This document shows, in pieces, positions 18,515-26,849 of a stretch of 64,000 nt of DNA. Within the stretch, counting starts at the first letter, position 1; every line of letters begins with the position of its first letter. A program made the position numbers and the translations under genes. The DNA comes from Nocardia alni (GTDB lineage Bacteria; Actinomycetota; Actinomycetes; Mycobacteriales; Mycobacteriaceae), in the NCBI RefSeq assembly GCF_019038435.1, contig NZ_JAGPOX010000016.1, positions 1 to 64,000 on the forward strand, written 5' to 3'. The notes below the pieces were generated by a model that was not told the DNA's origin, searched no databases, and saw only the letters and a list, made by a program, of their open reading frames with translations.

Positions 18515-19770
18515 CATCCACCATCGAGCCCCCGGAGTCTGCCATGGACAACGAGACCACCACCGATACCGCCGAACCGGATTTCGTATTCGCCCTGGGT
18601 GGCGCTGTGTCCGCCGAGCCACCGGCCGATGCCATGGCGACGGATGATTCCGACCTCGACCCGGCCGAGGCGAAATCTCGGGAGTTCGCCTACGATCTGG
18701 CTCGCGAACTGGCCGCAGGAGCCCCGCCCGGCTGGACTCGCCTCGACGCGATCTTCGCGCTGACGGCGACCGAGGCGGCGACCCGGGTGTTCTACTCGCT
18801 GCCCGAGCAGGTCGTCGAGGCGGTACCCAGTCAGGTTGTGGTGAATGCCGCTCGCGTGCAACGAGAGTCGACGGCCGGGTCGGAGGGCGGACCCTGGTGG
18901 CGGCTGTTGCTCGGCTTGACCGGTGATGGGGAGGTCACGGTCGATTACGACTACGGAGACGAGCCGTTCCCGGACGAGCAACTGCTCTCTCCGGAGGCGT
19001 ACCGCGACGATATCCAGCGGTATCCCCGTGCGCGTCTGCCCATTTGGCTCGCGGCCTACGTGGAGGACGACGGGCGTCAGGAGCGGTCTGCGGATCAGGC
19101 CGCCTTTCAGGCGCTGCTGGATCTGGATTCCGGTATCGGCTCCGAGCCCGCCGAGGACGAGTTCCCGCCGTTGCCCGGGATGTGGGCGCGCTGGGTCACA
19201 TTGTCGGCGATCTTCGTGGCGTCCGGCTCCGAGTTCGGGCCCCGCATCATGCCCTCGACGGGCTGGTTCGAGGGTGCGGCGCGCAGCGGTAGCACCCTGA
19301 GCCTGCTGCCGGGTGGCCGGGCGGTGCTCTCGGGTGGCCTGTGGGAGGCTGCCGAACTCGACGACGCCTATAACGGTGCGGCGGCGATGCCGGAACTGTA
19401 TCGTGGCGCGCCGTTCTGGGTCGCCGATCAGGCGCTCGATCCCCGTGCCGCCCAGGGCTTATTGTCGTTCTGCTACTGGTGGGACGGATTCGCCTGGTAC
19501 CGCGGGGAATCCCCGTCCCCGGCGGACTTCGCCCCCGCACTGCCGGGTATCTGGACAGCCGAGGTCGTGGTCGATCTGATACTGGGGCAACTCGACGATG
19601 AAGGCGGTTCTCCCCAGCCGGCCGAGGCGGCCGCGGTGCTGCTTGCCGCCGCCGAGCGCCGTGCGGTGCGGCGCGAGTTGCTCGAAGATCTGTTCGGCGA
19701 CAACGACTTCGATATCGACGGCGCCTACTACCAGTTCTTCCTCGGCGGGCTGACAGCGCCGGAGAAGTGA
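18511..19770 (+). CDS. Acidic two-module soluble protein coupled to eccC, YezG/DUF600-like pattern
   Basis: A 419-residue, strongly acidic, soluble protein starting at GTG 18511 inside the eccC stop. The first module (about 55-200) has LDAIFALTATEAATRVFYSL, a VTVDYDYGDEPFP strand and an LSPEAYRDDIQRYPRARLPIWL segment, a pattern that reminds me of YezG/DUF600-type immunity proteins. The second module (about 225-390) starts with a similar SAIF segment and has FCYWWDGFAWYRGE. No signal peptide or membrane helix is present, so it is not EccE, which would be expected near eccC. An immunity or accessory function is a guess from pattern only. Confidence 0.55.
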   Translation: MTSTIEPPESAMDNETTTDTAEPDFVFALGGAVSAEPPADAMATDDSDLDPAEAKSREFAYDLARELAAGAPPGWTRLDAIFALTATEAATRVFYSLPEQVVEAVPSQVVVNAARVQRESTAGSEGGPWWRLLLGLTGDGEVTVDYDYGDEPFPDEQLLSPEAYRDDIQRYPRARLPIWLAAYVEDDGRQERSADQAAFQALLDLDSGIGSEPAEDEFPPLPGMWARWVTLSAIFVASGSEFGPRIMPSTGWFEGAARSGSTLSLLPGGRAVLSGGLWEAAELDDAYNGAAAMPELYRGAPFWVADQALDPRAAQGLLSFCYWWDGFAWYRGESPSPADFAPALPGIWTAEVVVDLILGQLDDEGGSPQPAEAAAVLLAAAERRAVRRELLEDLFGDNDFDIDGAYYQFFLGGLTAPEK

Positions 19771-20661
19771 CTACGTGTGCTGGGCCTGGTCGACCATCTC
19801 CTGGGCGACCTGGGTCACCGATTGGTTGTCGGCGAATGCGCGGGCGCGCAGGAGGGTGAACGCGGAGTCCAAGCTGCAATTGTATTGGGCCACAAGCAGT
19901 CCCATGGCCTGGTTGACCGCGCTGAGGTAGTCCGCGTCCTCGAACAGGGAGCCGCCGAGGGACATTCCGGTGGGGTCGAAATCCTCGGTGGCGTGCAGGA
20001 CGGTTTCGGTGAGGGCCTCGGCCAGCAGATCGGACTGTCGCTCGGCGTTCAGGTCCAGGCGGTTGCCTATGGCCAGGCCGCACAGCGCGCCGAGGGGTCT
20101 GCTGGAATGCAGCAGCGGCGTGGCGACAACGGCCCGCACGTCCAAGCTGGTGACCGCGGGGCCGAACCGGGGCCAGCGGCGGATCATGTCACCGCCTGTC
20201 GCGACGATCGGACCGGTGCTTCGCAGGGCGTCGCGCAGCGGGCCCTCGCCGTGGGTCAGCTCGAGGTCGTGTGCGGCACGAGCGATGGGGTCGGACACCG
20301 CGAACAGCAGTTCCTGGAGGTCGGCGTCGAACAGGGCGATCGCGGCGCCGTCGGTACGCAGGCGCTGGGATACCCCGGTCAGGAAGATCGGCCGCAGGCC
20401 CGCCTCGCCGTCGGCGTGCCACCGCTGCAAGCGCAGCGCGTGCTGCCGGTGCAGGCGTGCGCAGGCGTTGTGGCGTTCCTCCATCCGGCGGTGCAGTGCG
20501 ACCATCCGTTCCCGGAAGGAGGTCATGGAGTCCGCCCGCACGCCGAGCTGCCGCTCGTACTTGCGTGCCAAATCCGCTGCGCGCTTGGCACGTTCACGCT
20601 CTGTCGCATATTCGTGCCACTCGCGCTTGACGTCCTCGGGCGTATGCGTGTCTGCTGGCAC
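19771..20661 (-). CDS. GAF and ANTAR domain regulator
   Basis: A 296-residue protein from GTG 20661. An Arg/Lys-rich helical N-terminus (1-65) precedes a GAF-type sensor domain (about 80-215, ending in ATPLLHSSRPLGALCG) and a C-terminal ANTAR three-helix domain (about 235-292, INQAMGLL equivalent VNQAMGLLVAQYNCSLDSAFTLLRARA). ANTAR domains bind paired RNA hairpins and cause antitermination. It is convergent with the end of the ESX locus with no spacer, and followed on the same strand by the CheR/CheB genes. The start has no ribosome site but a promoter-like TAGCGT seven bases upstream. Confidence 0.85.
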   Translation of the reverse strand: MPADTHTPEDVKREWHEYATERERAKRAADLARKYERQLGVRADSMTSFRERMVALHRRMEERHNACARLHRQHALRLQRWHADGEAGLRPIFLTGVSQRLRTDGAAIALFDADLQELLFAVSDPIARAAHDLELTHGEGPLRDALRSTGPIVATGGDMIRRWPRFGPAVTSLDVRAVVATPLLHSSRPLGALCGLAIGNRLDLNAERQSDLLAEALTETVLHATEDFDPTGMSLGGSLFEDADYLSAVNQAMGLLVAQYNCSLDSAFTLLRARAFADNQSVTQVAQEMVDQAQHT

Positions 20662-20668
20662 GATCTAG

Positions 20669-20674
20669 ACGCTA
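20669..20674 (-). promoter_or_regulatory. Likely leaderless -10 element of the GAF-ANTAR gene
   Basis: TAGCGT fits the actinobacterial TAnnnT -10 consensus and ends seven bases before GTG 20661, so transcription would begin at or next to the start codon. No Shine-Dalgarno sequence is present. Confidence 0.45.
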
Positions 20675-20712
20675 CCTGCCTCGGCGGTGCCGTGGGGACC
20701 CTGTAAAGGGGG

Positions 20713-22611
20713 TCATTCCATTTTATCTTTCACCGTTGTCGCGGAGACGTCCTCCATCAGCATGACCATGCCGTCACGTGTTCCGGTCAATGGTGAGCAG
20801 GTGACCGCGCAGACGATCGAACGGCCGATTCGGTTGATCGCCGGAACGTCCACGGGCCCCGCGCGCCTGCCGGAGTCGAGTGATGCCTGCAGGACTTCCA
20901 TGAGCCCATCGGTCGGCAGTCCGAAATCCAGGCTGAAGAACGGTTGCTGAGATACCTCCTCGGCGCGCAGTCCCCACAGTTCCTCCGCGCCCCGACTCCA
21001 ACTGCGCACACACAAGTCGCCGTCCAGCACCACGATTCCGGCGCCGATACTCGACAGCACACCCTCGAGGAAGGTGCGCGTCTCATCCAATTCGCCGGTG
21101 CGAATCCGCATCTCCTCGTTCATGGTCTCGAGTTCTTCGTTACCCGACTGGAGTTCTTCGTTGGTGGTTTCGAGTTCTTCGTTGGTGGATTGCAGTTCCT
21201 CGTTGGTGGTCTCCAACTCCTCGATGCTGGATTGCAATTCTTCGTTGGTGGTTTCGAGTTCTTCGTTGGTGGACTGCAGTTCCTCGTAGGCGGTCTCCAA
21301 CTGCTCGCGCTTCACCTTGACCTCGAGCGCCAGCCGGATGGCGACGGTGGTGTCGATGAAATTGACCATCATGCCGGCGGGGCTGCTGTCGGCGGCCCAC
21401 AGCGGCTGAACGCTCACGTCGAAGAACTGGGTGTCGCCGGGGCCGGCGCGCCGCTCCACCCCGCCGACCCGGATGGTGCGATGTTCGGCGAGTGCCCGAT
21501 CGATCAGCGAACGCAATTCCGTGGGGCGGTAGGAGATCTCCAGGTCGCTCAGGGGGCGGCCGACATCGTGCTGATTGAGTCCGAACGCGCTGCGCATCTG
21601 GCTGTTGACGACCGTCACCTTGCCCTCGGTGTCGATACCCAGCATCGCGAACGGCGCCGCCTCCAACGCGAGCTTGCTCAATTGACGCCGTTTGACGACA
21701 TCCTGAACTTCCGGCCCGAGCTGCACATCCAGGCGAGGCACGCTCACCGGATGGGGCGTCACCGAATCCCCGATGCGGCGGCGGAACATGCGCTGACGCA
21801 TATTCGTCACCTCGAACCGGCTGCCGGCGGACAGCAGCATTTCGGCCTTACCGAGGAACAGATACCCGCCCTCGCGCAGCGCGAAGTGGAACCGATCGAG
21901 AATCTGGGACTGCGCCTCGACATTGAAGTACATCAGCGCGTTGCGGCAGATCAGCAGATCGAGGCGGGAGATCGGCGCGTCCCGGGTGATGTCGTGACGG
22001 CCGAATATCACCCGGCGACGCAGATCGGAACGAAACAGGAATTTATCGCCGTTCGGCTCGAAATACCGGTTCCGCAGTTCCTCGGGCAGTGGCTCCAGCG
22101 CGCGTGCCGAATACAAGCCGGATCGGGCATCTTGCAGCGCCTCCTCGTCGACGTCGGTGCCGTAGATCTTGACGCGCCGCACACATTCATCGATGCCGAG
22201 CTCCTCCGCGAACACGATGGCGAGGGAATACGCCTCCTCACCACTGGAACATCCCGCACTCCAGATACGGATCTCGTTGGACGCATCGGGCGCGGTCAGG
22301 TTCTGTACCACCTCACTCTGCAGGTGCTGCCACGCCTCGATATCGCGGAAGAAACTGGTGACGTTGATGAGAATGGTGTTGAACAGGTACCGGAACTCCT
22401 CGGCGTCACTTTCCAAGCGGTCTCGGTAGTCGAGGTATCCGGTGACGCCGACCTCGTGCATCCGTTTACGAATGCGCCGTGCCAGTGACGAGCGCTTGTA
22501 CCCCGTGAAATCGAAGCCGCGGGAATCCCGGATGAAGATCAGCAACTCCTCGAGCGCCTGGTCCTCGGAGCTGTCGTACTCGGCCGGGTTCTCGCTGTTC
22601 GGTTCCGTCAC
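20713..22611 (-). CDS. CheR-type methyltransferase with coiled coil and two PAS domains
   Basis: A 632-residue protein from GTG 22611, overlapping the cheB stop. Residues about 15-285 are CheR: helical N-terminal subdomain, then the SAM site WSAGCSSGEEAYSLAI and a LLICRNALMYF motif. A PAS domain (about 310-425), a coiled coil of seven-residue repeats (about 435-500) and a second PAS domain (about 515-630) follow. CheR methylates glutamates of chemoreceptors, but no receptor, CheA or CheW is in the window. CheB/CheR-PAS fusions outside motility usually belong to stress or histidine-kinase signalling; that role is inferred. Confidence 0.85.
   Translation of the reverse strand: MTEPNSENPAEYDSSEDQALEELLIFIRDSRGFDFTGYKRSSLARRIRKRMHEVGVTGYLDYRDRLESDAEEFRYLFNTILINVTSFFRDIEAWQHLQSEVVQNLTAPDASNEIRIWSAGCSSGEEAYSLAIVFAEELGIDECVRRVKIYGTDVDEEALQDARSGLYSARALEPLPEELRNRYFEPNGDKFLFRSDLRRRVIFGRHDITRDAPISRLDLLICRNALMYFNVEAQSQILDRFHFALREGGYLFLGKAEMLLSAGSRFEVTNMRQRMFRRRIGDSVTPHPVSVPRLDVQLGPEVQDVVKRRQLSKLALEAAPFAMLGIDTEGKVTVVNSQMRSAFGLNQHDVGRPLSDLEISYRPTELRSLIDRALAEHRTIRVGGVERRAGPGDTQFFDVSVQPLWAADSSPAGMMVNFIDTTVAIRLALEVKVKREQLETAYEELQSTNEELETTNEELQSSIEELETTNEELQSTNEELETTNEELQSGNEELETMNEEMRIRTGELDETRTFLEGVLSSIGAGIVVLDGDLCVRSWSRGAEELWGLRAEEVSQQPFFSLDFGLPTDGLMEVLQASLDSGRRAGPVDVPAINRIGRSIVCAVTCSPLTGTRDGMVMLMEDVSATTVKDKME
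21113..21286 (-). repeat. 21-bp coding tandem repeat (EELETTN / EELQSTN heptads)
   Basis: About eight 21-base units encode alternating EELQSTN and EELETTN heptads, forming an uninterrupted acidic coiled coil between the two PAS domains. The DNA units are close in sequence, so unit number could change by slippage or recombination. Confidence 0.8.
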
Positions 22612-23231
22612 GATCTCCTCGGATCGACCAGGTTGACGATGGCATCGGCGATTTCGCCCAGTGGCAAGACGAAGTCCGCGGCGCCGGTGGCCACCGCCGC
22701 CGTGGGCATTCCCCTGAAATCGGCGTCCTGTGGGTCCTGCACGATCACTGTGCCGCCGCGCGATTTGATCGCGCCGACGCCCATCGCGCCGTCGCTGCCC
22801 GAGCCGGTGAGCACACAGGCGATAGCCCGCGGACCGTACGCTCCCGCCAGCGACTCGAACAGCAGATCCGCCGACGGGCGAACGAAGTGCACGCGTTCGC
22901 TGCTGGCCAGCGCGAGGACGTGGTCCGGCCCGACCAGCAGGTGGTAGTTCGGTGGCGCCACGTATACGTGCCCCGGTTCGGGGCGAACGCCCGCCTGCGC
23001 CAGGTGTACCGGCAGACTCGATCTGCGCGAGAGCACCTGATGCAGGACCGTCTCATGACGGGGATCGAGATGCTGCACCACCACGACGGGCACCGAGATT
23101 GTGTCCAGACCGCCGAGCACTCGGCTCAGTGCGCCGACGCCGCCGGCCGATGAGGCGAGGGCGACGACGTCGAAGGCGGCTGTCGCCGCCTGCCTGCGGG
23201 AGAACTCGGTGTTCACGATCACCTCGTCCAA
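22608..23231 (-). CDS. cheB: CheB-type methylesterase without receiver domain
   Basis: A 207-residue protein containing only the CheB catalytic domain: nucleophile Ser in ALASSAGGV, His in VVVQHLDP and Asp in TGSGSDGAMG form the known triad. The N-terminal response-regulator domain of chemotaxis CheB is missing. TTG 23231 is the longest start; GTG codons at residues 4 and 6 are alternatives and no clear ribosome site decides. It is translationally coupled to the CheR-PAS gene (GTGA overlap). CheB demethylates or deamidates receptor glutamates; the substrate here is unknown. Confidence 0.85.
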   Translation of the reverse strand: MDEVIVNTEFSRRQAATAAFDVVALASSAGGVGALSRVLGGLDTISVPVVVVQHLDPRHETVLHQVLSRRSSLPVHLAQAGVRPEPGHVYVAPPNYHLLVGPDHVLALASSERVHFVRPSADLLFESLAGAYGPRAIACVLTGSGSDGAMGVGAIKSRGGTVIVQDPQDADFRGMPTAAVATGAADFVLPLGEIADAIVNLVDPRRS

Positions 23232-23422
23232 TGGGTGCGACTCACCGAGTGTCGACCGTCGGAAGGTGACAAGTGAGCACGACCTCAGCCTATCGTGCCG
23301 GGGCCCTGACGGTGCGTCACGTTTCGTCAGGACAACGGCCCAGAGCCGTCACGGTTTGTCCCGGGCCGAAAGTCCCCTGGATGGGGGACGTTCGGCCCGG
23401 TCGTCGCGGCTGAAATCGGCCC

Positions 23423-24109
23423 ATGGTGATCCATATGAACCGTGCGCCACCGTGCGCCACCACCGACTGTCAGGGGGACGCGCGTCGGTGCGCGAGGCAG
23501 GCCTGTGATCTGGCCTCGCAGTTGTCGCGGCAGGGCGAGCAAGCGCGCAGGCAGGCATCGTCGATCCACGCGACGACGGCCGCGATTCTCGGCCGGGAAC
23601 GCGAGCAGATGCATCAGTACCGGATCGACGCCGAAATCACCGCCACCGAACGGTCGATCGAGTATCTGCTGGTGCCGGGGCGGGAGCAGTATCCGGATCT
23701 CGCGGTGCTCGATCCCTATCTGCTCGCCGCCGCCGATCCGCTGCTCCTTCTCGGTCGGCTGGCGGAGGCCGCTCTGCACGGGGGATCGGCGGATCGTATC
23801 GTCGTGCAACTGTTCGGGCCGGGCGTCGAAATCGAGGTCGAAGCGATGGCGCCGGCATCGCCCTTTACACGGGCCGCCGCCCTTGCCGCCGATGCGACAG
23901 AGCCGGACAGCGGGGGAATCACCCGGTCGATGCCGATGATGACGATGACCGGACGTTCTCTGGGGTTCTTCTCGTGCTATTACGACGAGCCCGACGCACG
24001 GATCGAGGAGGATCGGCAACTGTTCGATCTGGTGGCCTCGGCGGCGGTGAAGGCGGTGCAATGGCACGGTGTGCGGAGCAGGCACAGGGTGGAGCGTAGG
24101 GCCAGCTGA
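23423..24109 (+). CDS. GAF-like sensor-type protein
   Basis: A 228-residue soluble protein with ATG at 23423 and a second in-frame ATG at 23435; neither has a clear ribosome site. Residues 1-50 contain Cys-rich CATTDCQGDARRCARQAC, 50-75 form an Arg/Gln-rich helix, and residues 90-215 have the strand/helix alternation of a degenerate GAF domain ending in LFDLVASAAVKAVQWHG. It is divergent from cheB and probably belongs to the same signalling region as the GAF-ANTAR protein. The Cys cluster near the start (four Cys in about 20 residues) could bind a metal; this is speculative. Confidence 0.6.
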   Translation: MVIHMNRAPPCATTDCQGDARRCARQACDLASQLSRQGEQARRQASSIHATTAAILGREREQMHQYRIDAEITATERSIEYLLVPGREQYPDLAVLDPYLLAAADPLLLLGRLAEAALHGGSADRIVVQLFGPGVEIEVEAMAPASPFTRAAALAADATEPDSGGITRSMPMMTMTGRSLGFFSCYYDEPDARIEEDRQLFDLVASAAVKAVQWHGVRSRHRVERRAS

Positions 24110-24140
24110 GACACCTGGTACGAGTGAGCGAATAATTCTG

Positions 24141-25508
24141 CTAGCCGCGCGGCGCGGCGACCGTCGCGCGCCGCACGTCCGGAAGGCCCAGATTCTCGCG
24201 CAATGTGACTCCGGTGTACTCCTCGCGCAGCACACCGCGGTCCTGGAGCAGCGGCACCACCCGGTCGACGAATTCGTCGAGGCCCCAGGGCACCAGGTGG
24301 GAGCCGAGGATGAACCCGTCCGAGCCGTCGTTCTGTACGAAGCTGTCGATCTGTTCGGCGACCTGTGCGGGAGTGCCGACCAGCGGCCCGCGCTCGAACT
24401 GGTCGATGACGACCTCGCGCAGGCTCAGCTTCTTCTCCTCGGCGACCCGGCGCAGCCGTTCGGCGGTGGCGAAGCGGTCCTGGTGGACGAAGGCGCGGCC
24501 CTGGATGATCGGCGGGGCGTCGGGATCGGGATCGATCTCGGGCACCGGGCCGTCCGGATCGTAGCCGGACAGATCCCGGTTCCAGATCTGCTCCAGCAGA
24601 ATCAGGGCCGTCTGCCCGGTGACCTGCTCGTTGCGCACGGCGTGGTACTTCTCGATCGCCTCGACCTCGGTATCGCCGAGGACGAAACTCGCCGAGGGCA
24701 AGATCTTGATATCGCCCGCCGCACGCCCGGCCGCTACCGCGCGAGACTTGATGTCCCGGTAGAACTTCGACGCCTCGGGCAGTTTGCCGAAGGGGGAGAA
24801 GATGGCATCGGCGTTGGCCGCGGCGAAGGCGCGGCCCTGCGGTGAGACACCGGCCTGCAGGACCACCGGCCTGCCCTGTGGGCTGCGGGGCACCGTGAAC
24901 CGGCCGGAGATGTCGAACTGCTTGCCGTGGAAGGCGAATGCCCCGGCGTCCGGCCGGGCCAGGAATCGGCCGGAGTCCTTGTCGGCGACGATGTCGTCGG
25001 CATCCCAGGAATCCCACAGGGCGCGCACCGCATTCAGCGTCTCCTCGGCACGCACGTAGCGATCGGCCGGATCCAGGAATCCGCCGCGCCGGAAGTTCTG
25101 ACCGGTGAAGGCGTCGAAGGAGGTCACCACGTTCCAGGCGGCACGGCCGCCGGACAGATGATCCAGGCTCGCGAATCGCCGTGCCAGCTCGTACGGTTCG
25201 TTGAAGGTGGTGTTGATCGTCCCGGCCAGGCCGAGATGGTCGGTGACCGCGGCGAGCGAGGCCAGCACGGTGAAGGTGTCCGGGCGGCCGATGATGTCCT
25301 GGTCGAAGATCTTGCCCGCGCGCTCGCGCAGGATCAGCCCCTCGGCGAGGAAGAAGAAGTCGAATCGGCCGCGTTCGGCGGTGCGCGCGGTGTGTTCGAA
25401 ACTGCTGAAGTCGATTTGGCTGCCCGCGTCGGGATGCCACCAGGCGGTGTGATGGTTGACGCCGCCGAGGTAGGCGCCGAGGATGACTTGCTTGCGGGGA
25501 GAACTCAT
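24141..25508 (-). CDS. NtaA/SnaA/DszA-family FMN-dependent monooxygenase
   Basis: A 455-residue bacterial-luciferase-fold enzyme. ATG 25508 is chosen, seven bases after the upstream gene's stop; longer frames run through that gene. Typical segments are GAYLGGVNHHTAWWHPDA near the N-terminus, RGRFDFFFLAEG, HLSGGRAAWNVVTSFD and FILGSHLVPWGLDEFVDRVVPLLQDRG at the end. Family members use FMNH2 from a separate reductase to oxidise sulfur, nitrogen or chelator compounds such as dibenzothiophene sulfone or nitrilotriacetate. The substrate cannot be told. No reductase gene is adjacent. Confidence 0.88.
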   Translation of the reverse strand: MSSPRKQVILGAYLGGVNHHTAWWHPDAGSQIDFSSFEHTARTAERGRFDFFFLAEGLILRERAGKIFDQDIIGRPDTFTVLASLAAVTDHLGLAGTINTTFNEPYELARRFASLDHLSGGRAAWNVVTSFDAFTGQNFRRGGFLDPADRYVRAEETLNAVRALWDSWDADDIVADKDSGRFLARPDAGAFAFHGKQFDISGRFTVPRSPQGRPVVLQAGVSPQGRAFAAANADAIFSPFGKLPEASKFYRDIKSRAVAAGRAAGDIKILPSASFVLGDTEVEAIEKYHAVRNEQVTGQTALILLEQIWNRDLSGYDPDGPVPEIDPDPDAPPIIQGRAFVHQDRFATAERLRRVAEEKKLSLREVVIDQFERGPLVGTPAQVAEQIDSFVQNDGSDGFILGSHLVPWGLDEFVDRVVPLLQDRGVLREEYTGVTLRENLGLPDVRRATVAAPRG

Positions 25509-25515
25509 AGCAACC

Positions 25516-26724
25516 TCAGGCTGTCGCGTAGCGGTTGGGGACGGTGACCGGCAGGCCGAGCAGTGCGCGCAGCGGACCGTCCGGGTAGGCGGTGCGGAAG
25601 GCGTTGCGTCGCTGCAGGATCGGCACCAGGCGATCGGTGATCGCGGTGAGGTCGTCGACCGCGACGCCGGGGCGCAGGCGGAATCCGTCGACGCCCAGCT
25701 CACGCCAGGTGAGTAGCAGATCGGCCAGCTCGTCGGCGCTTCCGGCGAAAATCGCCGCGTCGGAGATGAATTCGACGCCGGCGACCTCGTTCAACCGCGC
25801 CAGGCGGGCGGCGCCGCTCGCGGTCTCGGTGTCCAGGAAGACCACCAGGTCCGCGTACACCCGCAGCGGTTCGCCGGCGCGATATGCCTGTGCCGCGACG
25901 ACCTGGTCCAGAATCGGCTCCGGTCCGGTCTCCCGGGCGGGTGTGACGAATACCAGATCAGCCGTGCGGGAGGCGAATTCATAGATCAGCGGGGCGTGGG
26001 CCAGGGCCGTCACCACCGGCTGTCCCTGTGGCGGACGCGGCGTGATGGACGGTCCGCGCACGCTGAACTGCGGGCCCTGGAAGTCGATGTAGTGCAGTTT
26101 GTCGCGGTCGATGAATCGCCGGTTCGGCACGTCGCGGATCTCGGCGTCGTCCTCCCAGCTGTCCCAGAGCCGTCGCACCACCTCGACGACATCGGTGGCC
26201 TCGGCGAACAATTCATGCACCTGACCGGGCGTCGCACCCGCGCCGACCGCCTCGGCGATTTCCGCGCGCGCCAGGTCCCGGATCGTGCGACGGCCGAAAT
26301 GCGCCGCCTCCGAGCCTGTTCCGGATATCTTCACCTGCCATCCCGCGCGGCCCCGCGAGGTGTGGTCCAGGGTGGCGATGGCCGCGGAGACGTGGAACGG
26401 CTCGGTGTGGGTGGCGGTCACCGTCGGGATCAGCCCGATATGCTGGGTGGCCGGGGCTATCCGGGCGGCGATCAGATGTGCGTCGATTCTGGCCCGGACC
26501 CGGTCCACCGCGTCGTCCGGCGGCGCGGACCGGGTGCCGGGAATCGTCAGGCTGTCCTCGATGCTCACGAAATCCAGCAACCCGCGCTGCGCGATACCGG
26601 CCAGATCCGTCCAGTAGCCCGGGGAGAACAGTTCGGCGGGACGGGAATCGGGCTCGCGCCATGCGGCCGGATGCCAGCCCGCCCCATCGAGCGCAACGCC
26701 GAGATGCAACGCGTCCGGTGCCAT
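25516..26724 (-). CDS. LLM-class flavin-dependent oxidoreductase
   Basis: A 402-residue luciferase-like monooxygenase related to its downstream neighbour but shorter. It shows LHLGVALDGAGWHPAAWR at the start, DFVSIEDSLTIPG, TATHTEPFHVSAAIATLDHTSRGRAGW in the core and a C-terminal LGVDGFRLRPGV..LVPILQRRNAFRTAYP. It is the first gene of a two-gene operon with the NtaA/SnaA-like gene and is divergent from a GNAT acetyltransferase. Such sets often process alkyl-sulfur or related xenobiotic compounds; this is an inference. Confidence 0.87.
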   Translation of the reverse strand: MAPDALHLGVALDGAGWHPAAWREPDSRPAELFSPGYWTDLAGIAQRGLLDFVSIEDSLTIPGTRSAPPDDAVDRVRARIDAHLIAARIAPATQHIGLIPTVTATHTEPFHVSAAIATLDHTSRGRAGWQVKISGTGSEAAHFGRRTIRDLARAEIAEAVGAGATPGQVHELFAEATDVVEVVRRLWDSWEDDAEIRDVPNRRFIDRDKLHYIDFQGPQFSVRGPSITPRPPQGQPVVTALAHAPLIYEFASRTADLVFVTPARETGPEPILDQVVAAQAYRAGEPLRVYADLVVFLDTETASGAARLARLNEVAGVEFISDAAIFAGSADELADLLLTWRELGVDGFRLRPGVAVDDLTAITDRLVPILQRRNAFRTAYPDGPLRALLGLPVTVPNRYATA

Positions 26725-26849
26725 CGGTTCCCCGTTCTATCGGTAGACGATCACCAACCACGATCGGCGTCCGGCCCGTTCGGCGTCAACGGTTGAAATC
26801 AGCTCGATCCAAGGGAAATAAACTGTGTGCAAGCGGAATTGGACGTTGG

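Noticed and set aside
20944..22488. 514-codon plus-strand frame opposite the CheR-PAS gene
   Set aside because: A shadow of the minus-strand gene; its repeats (FFVGGFEFFVGG) are the complement of the heptad repeat.
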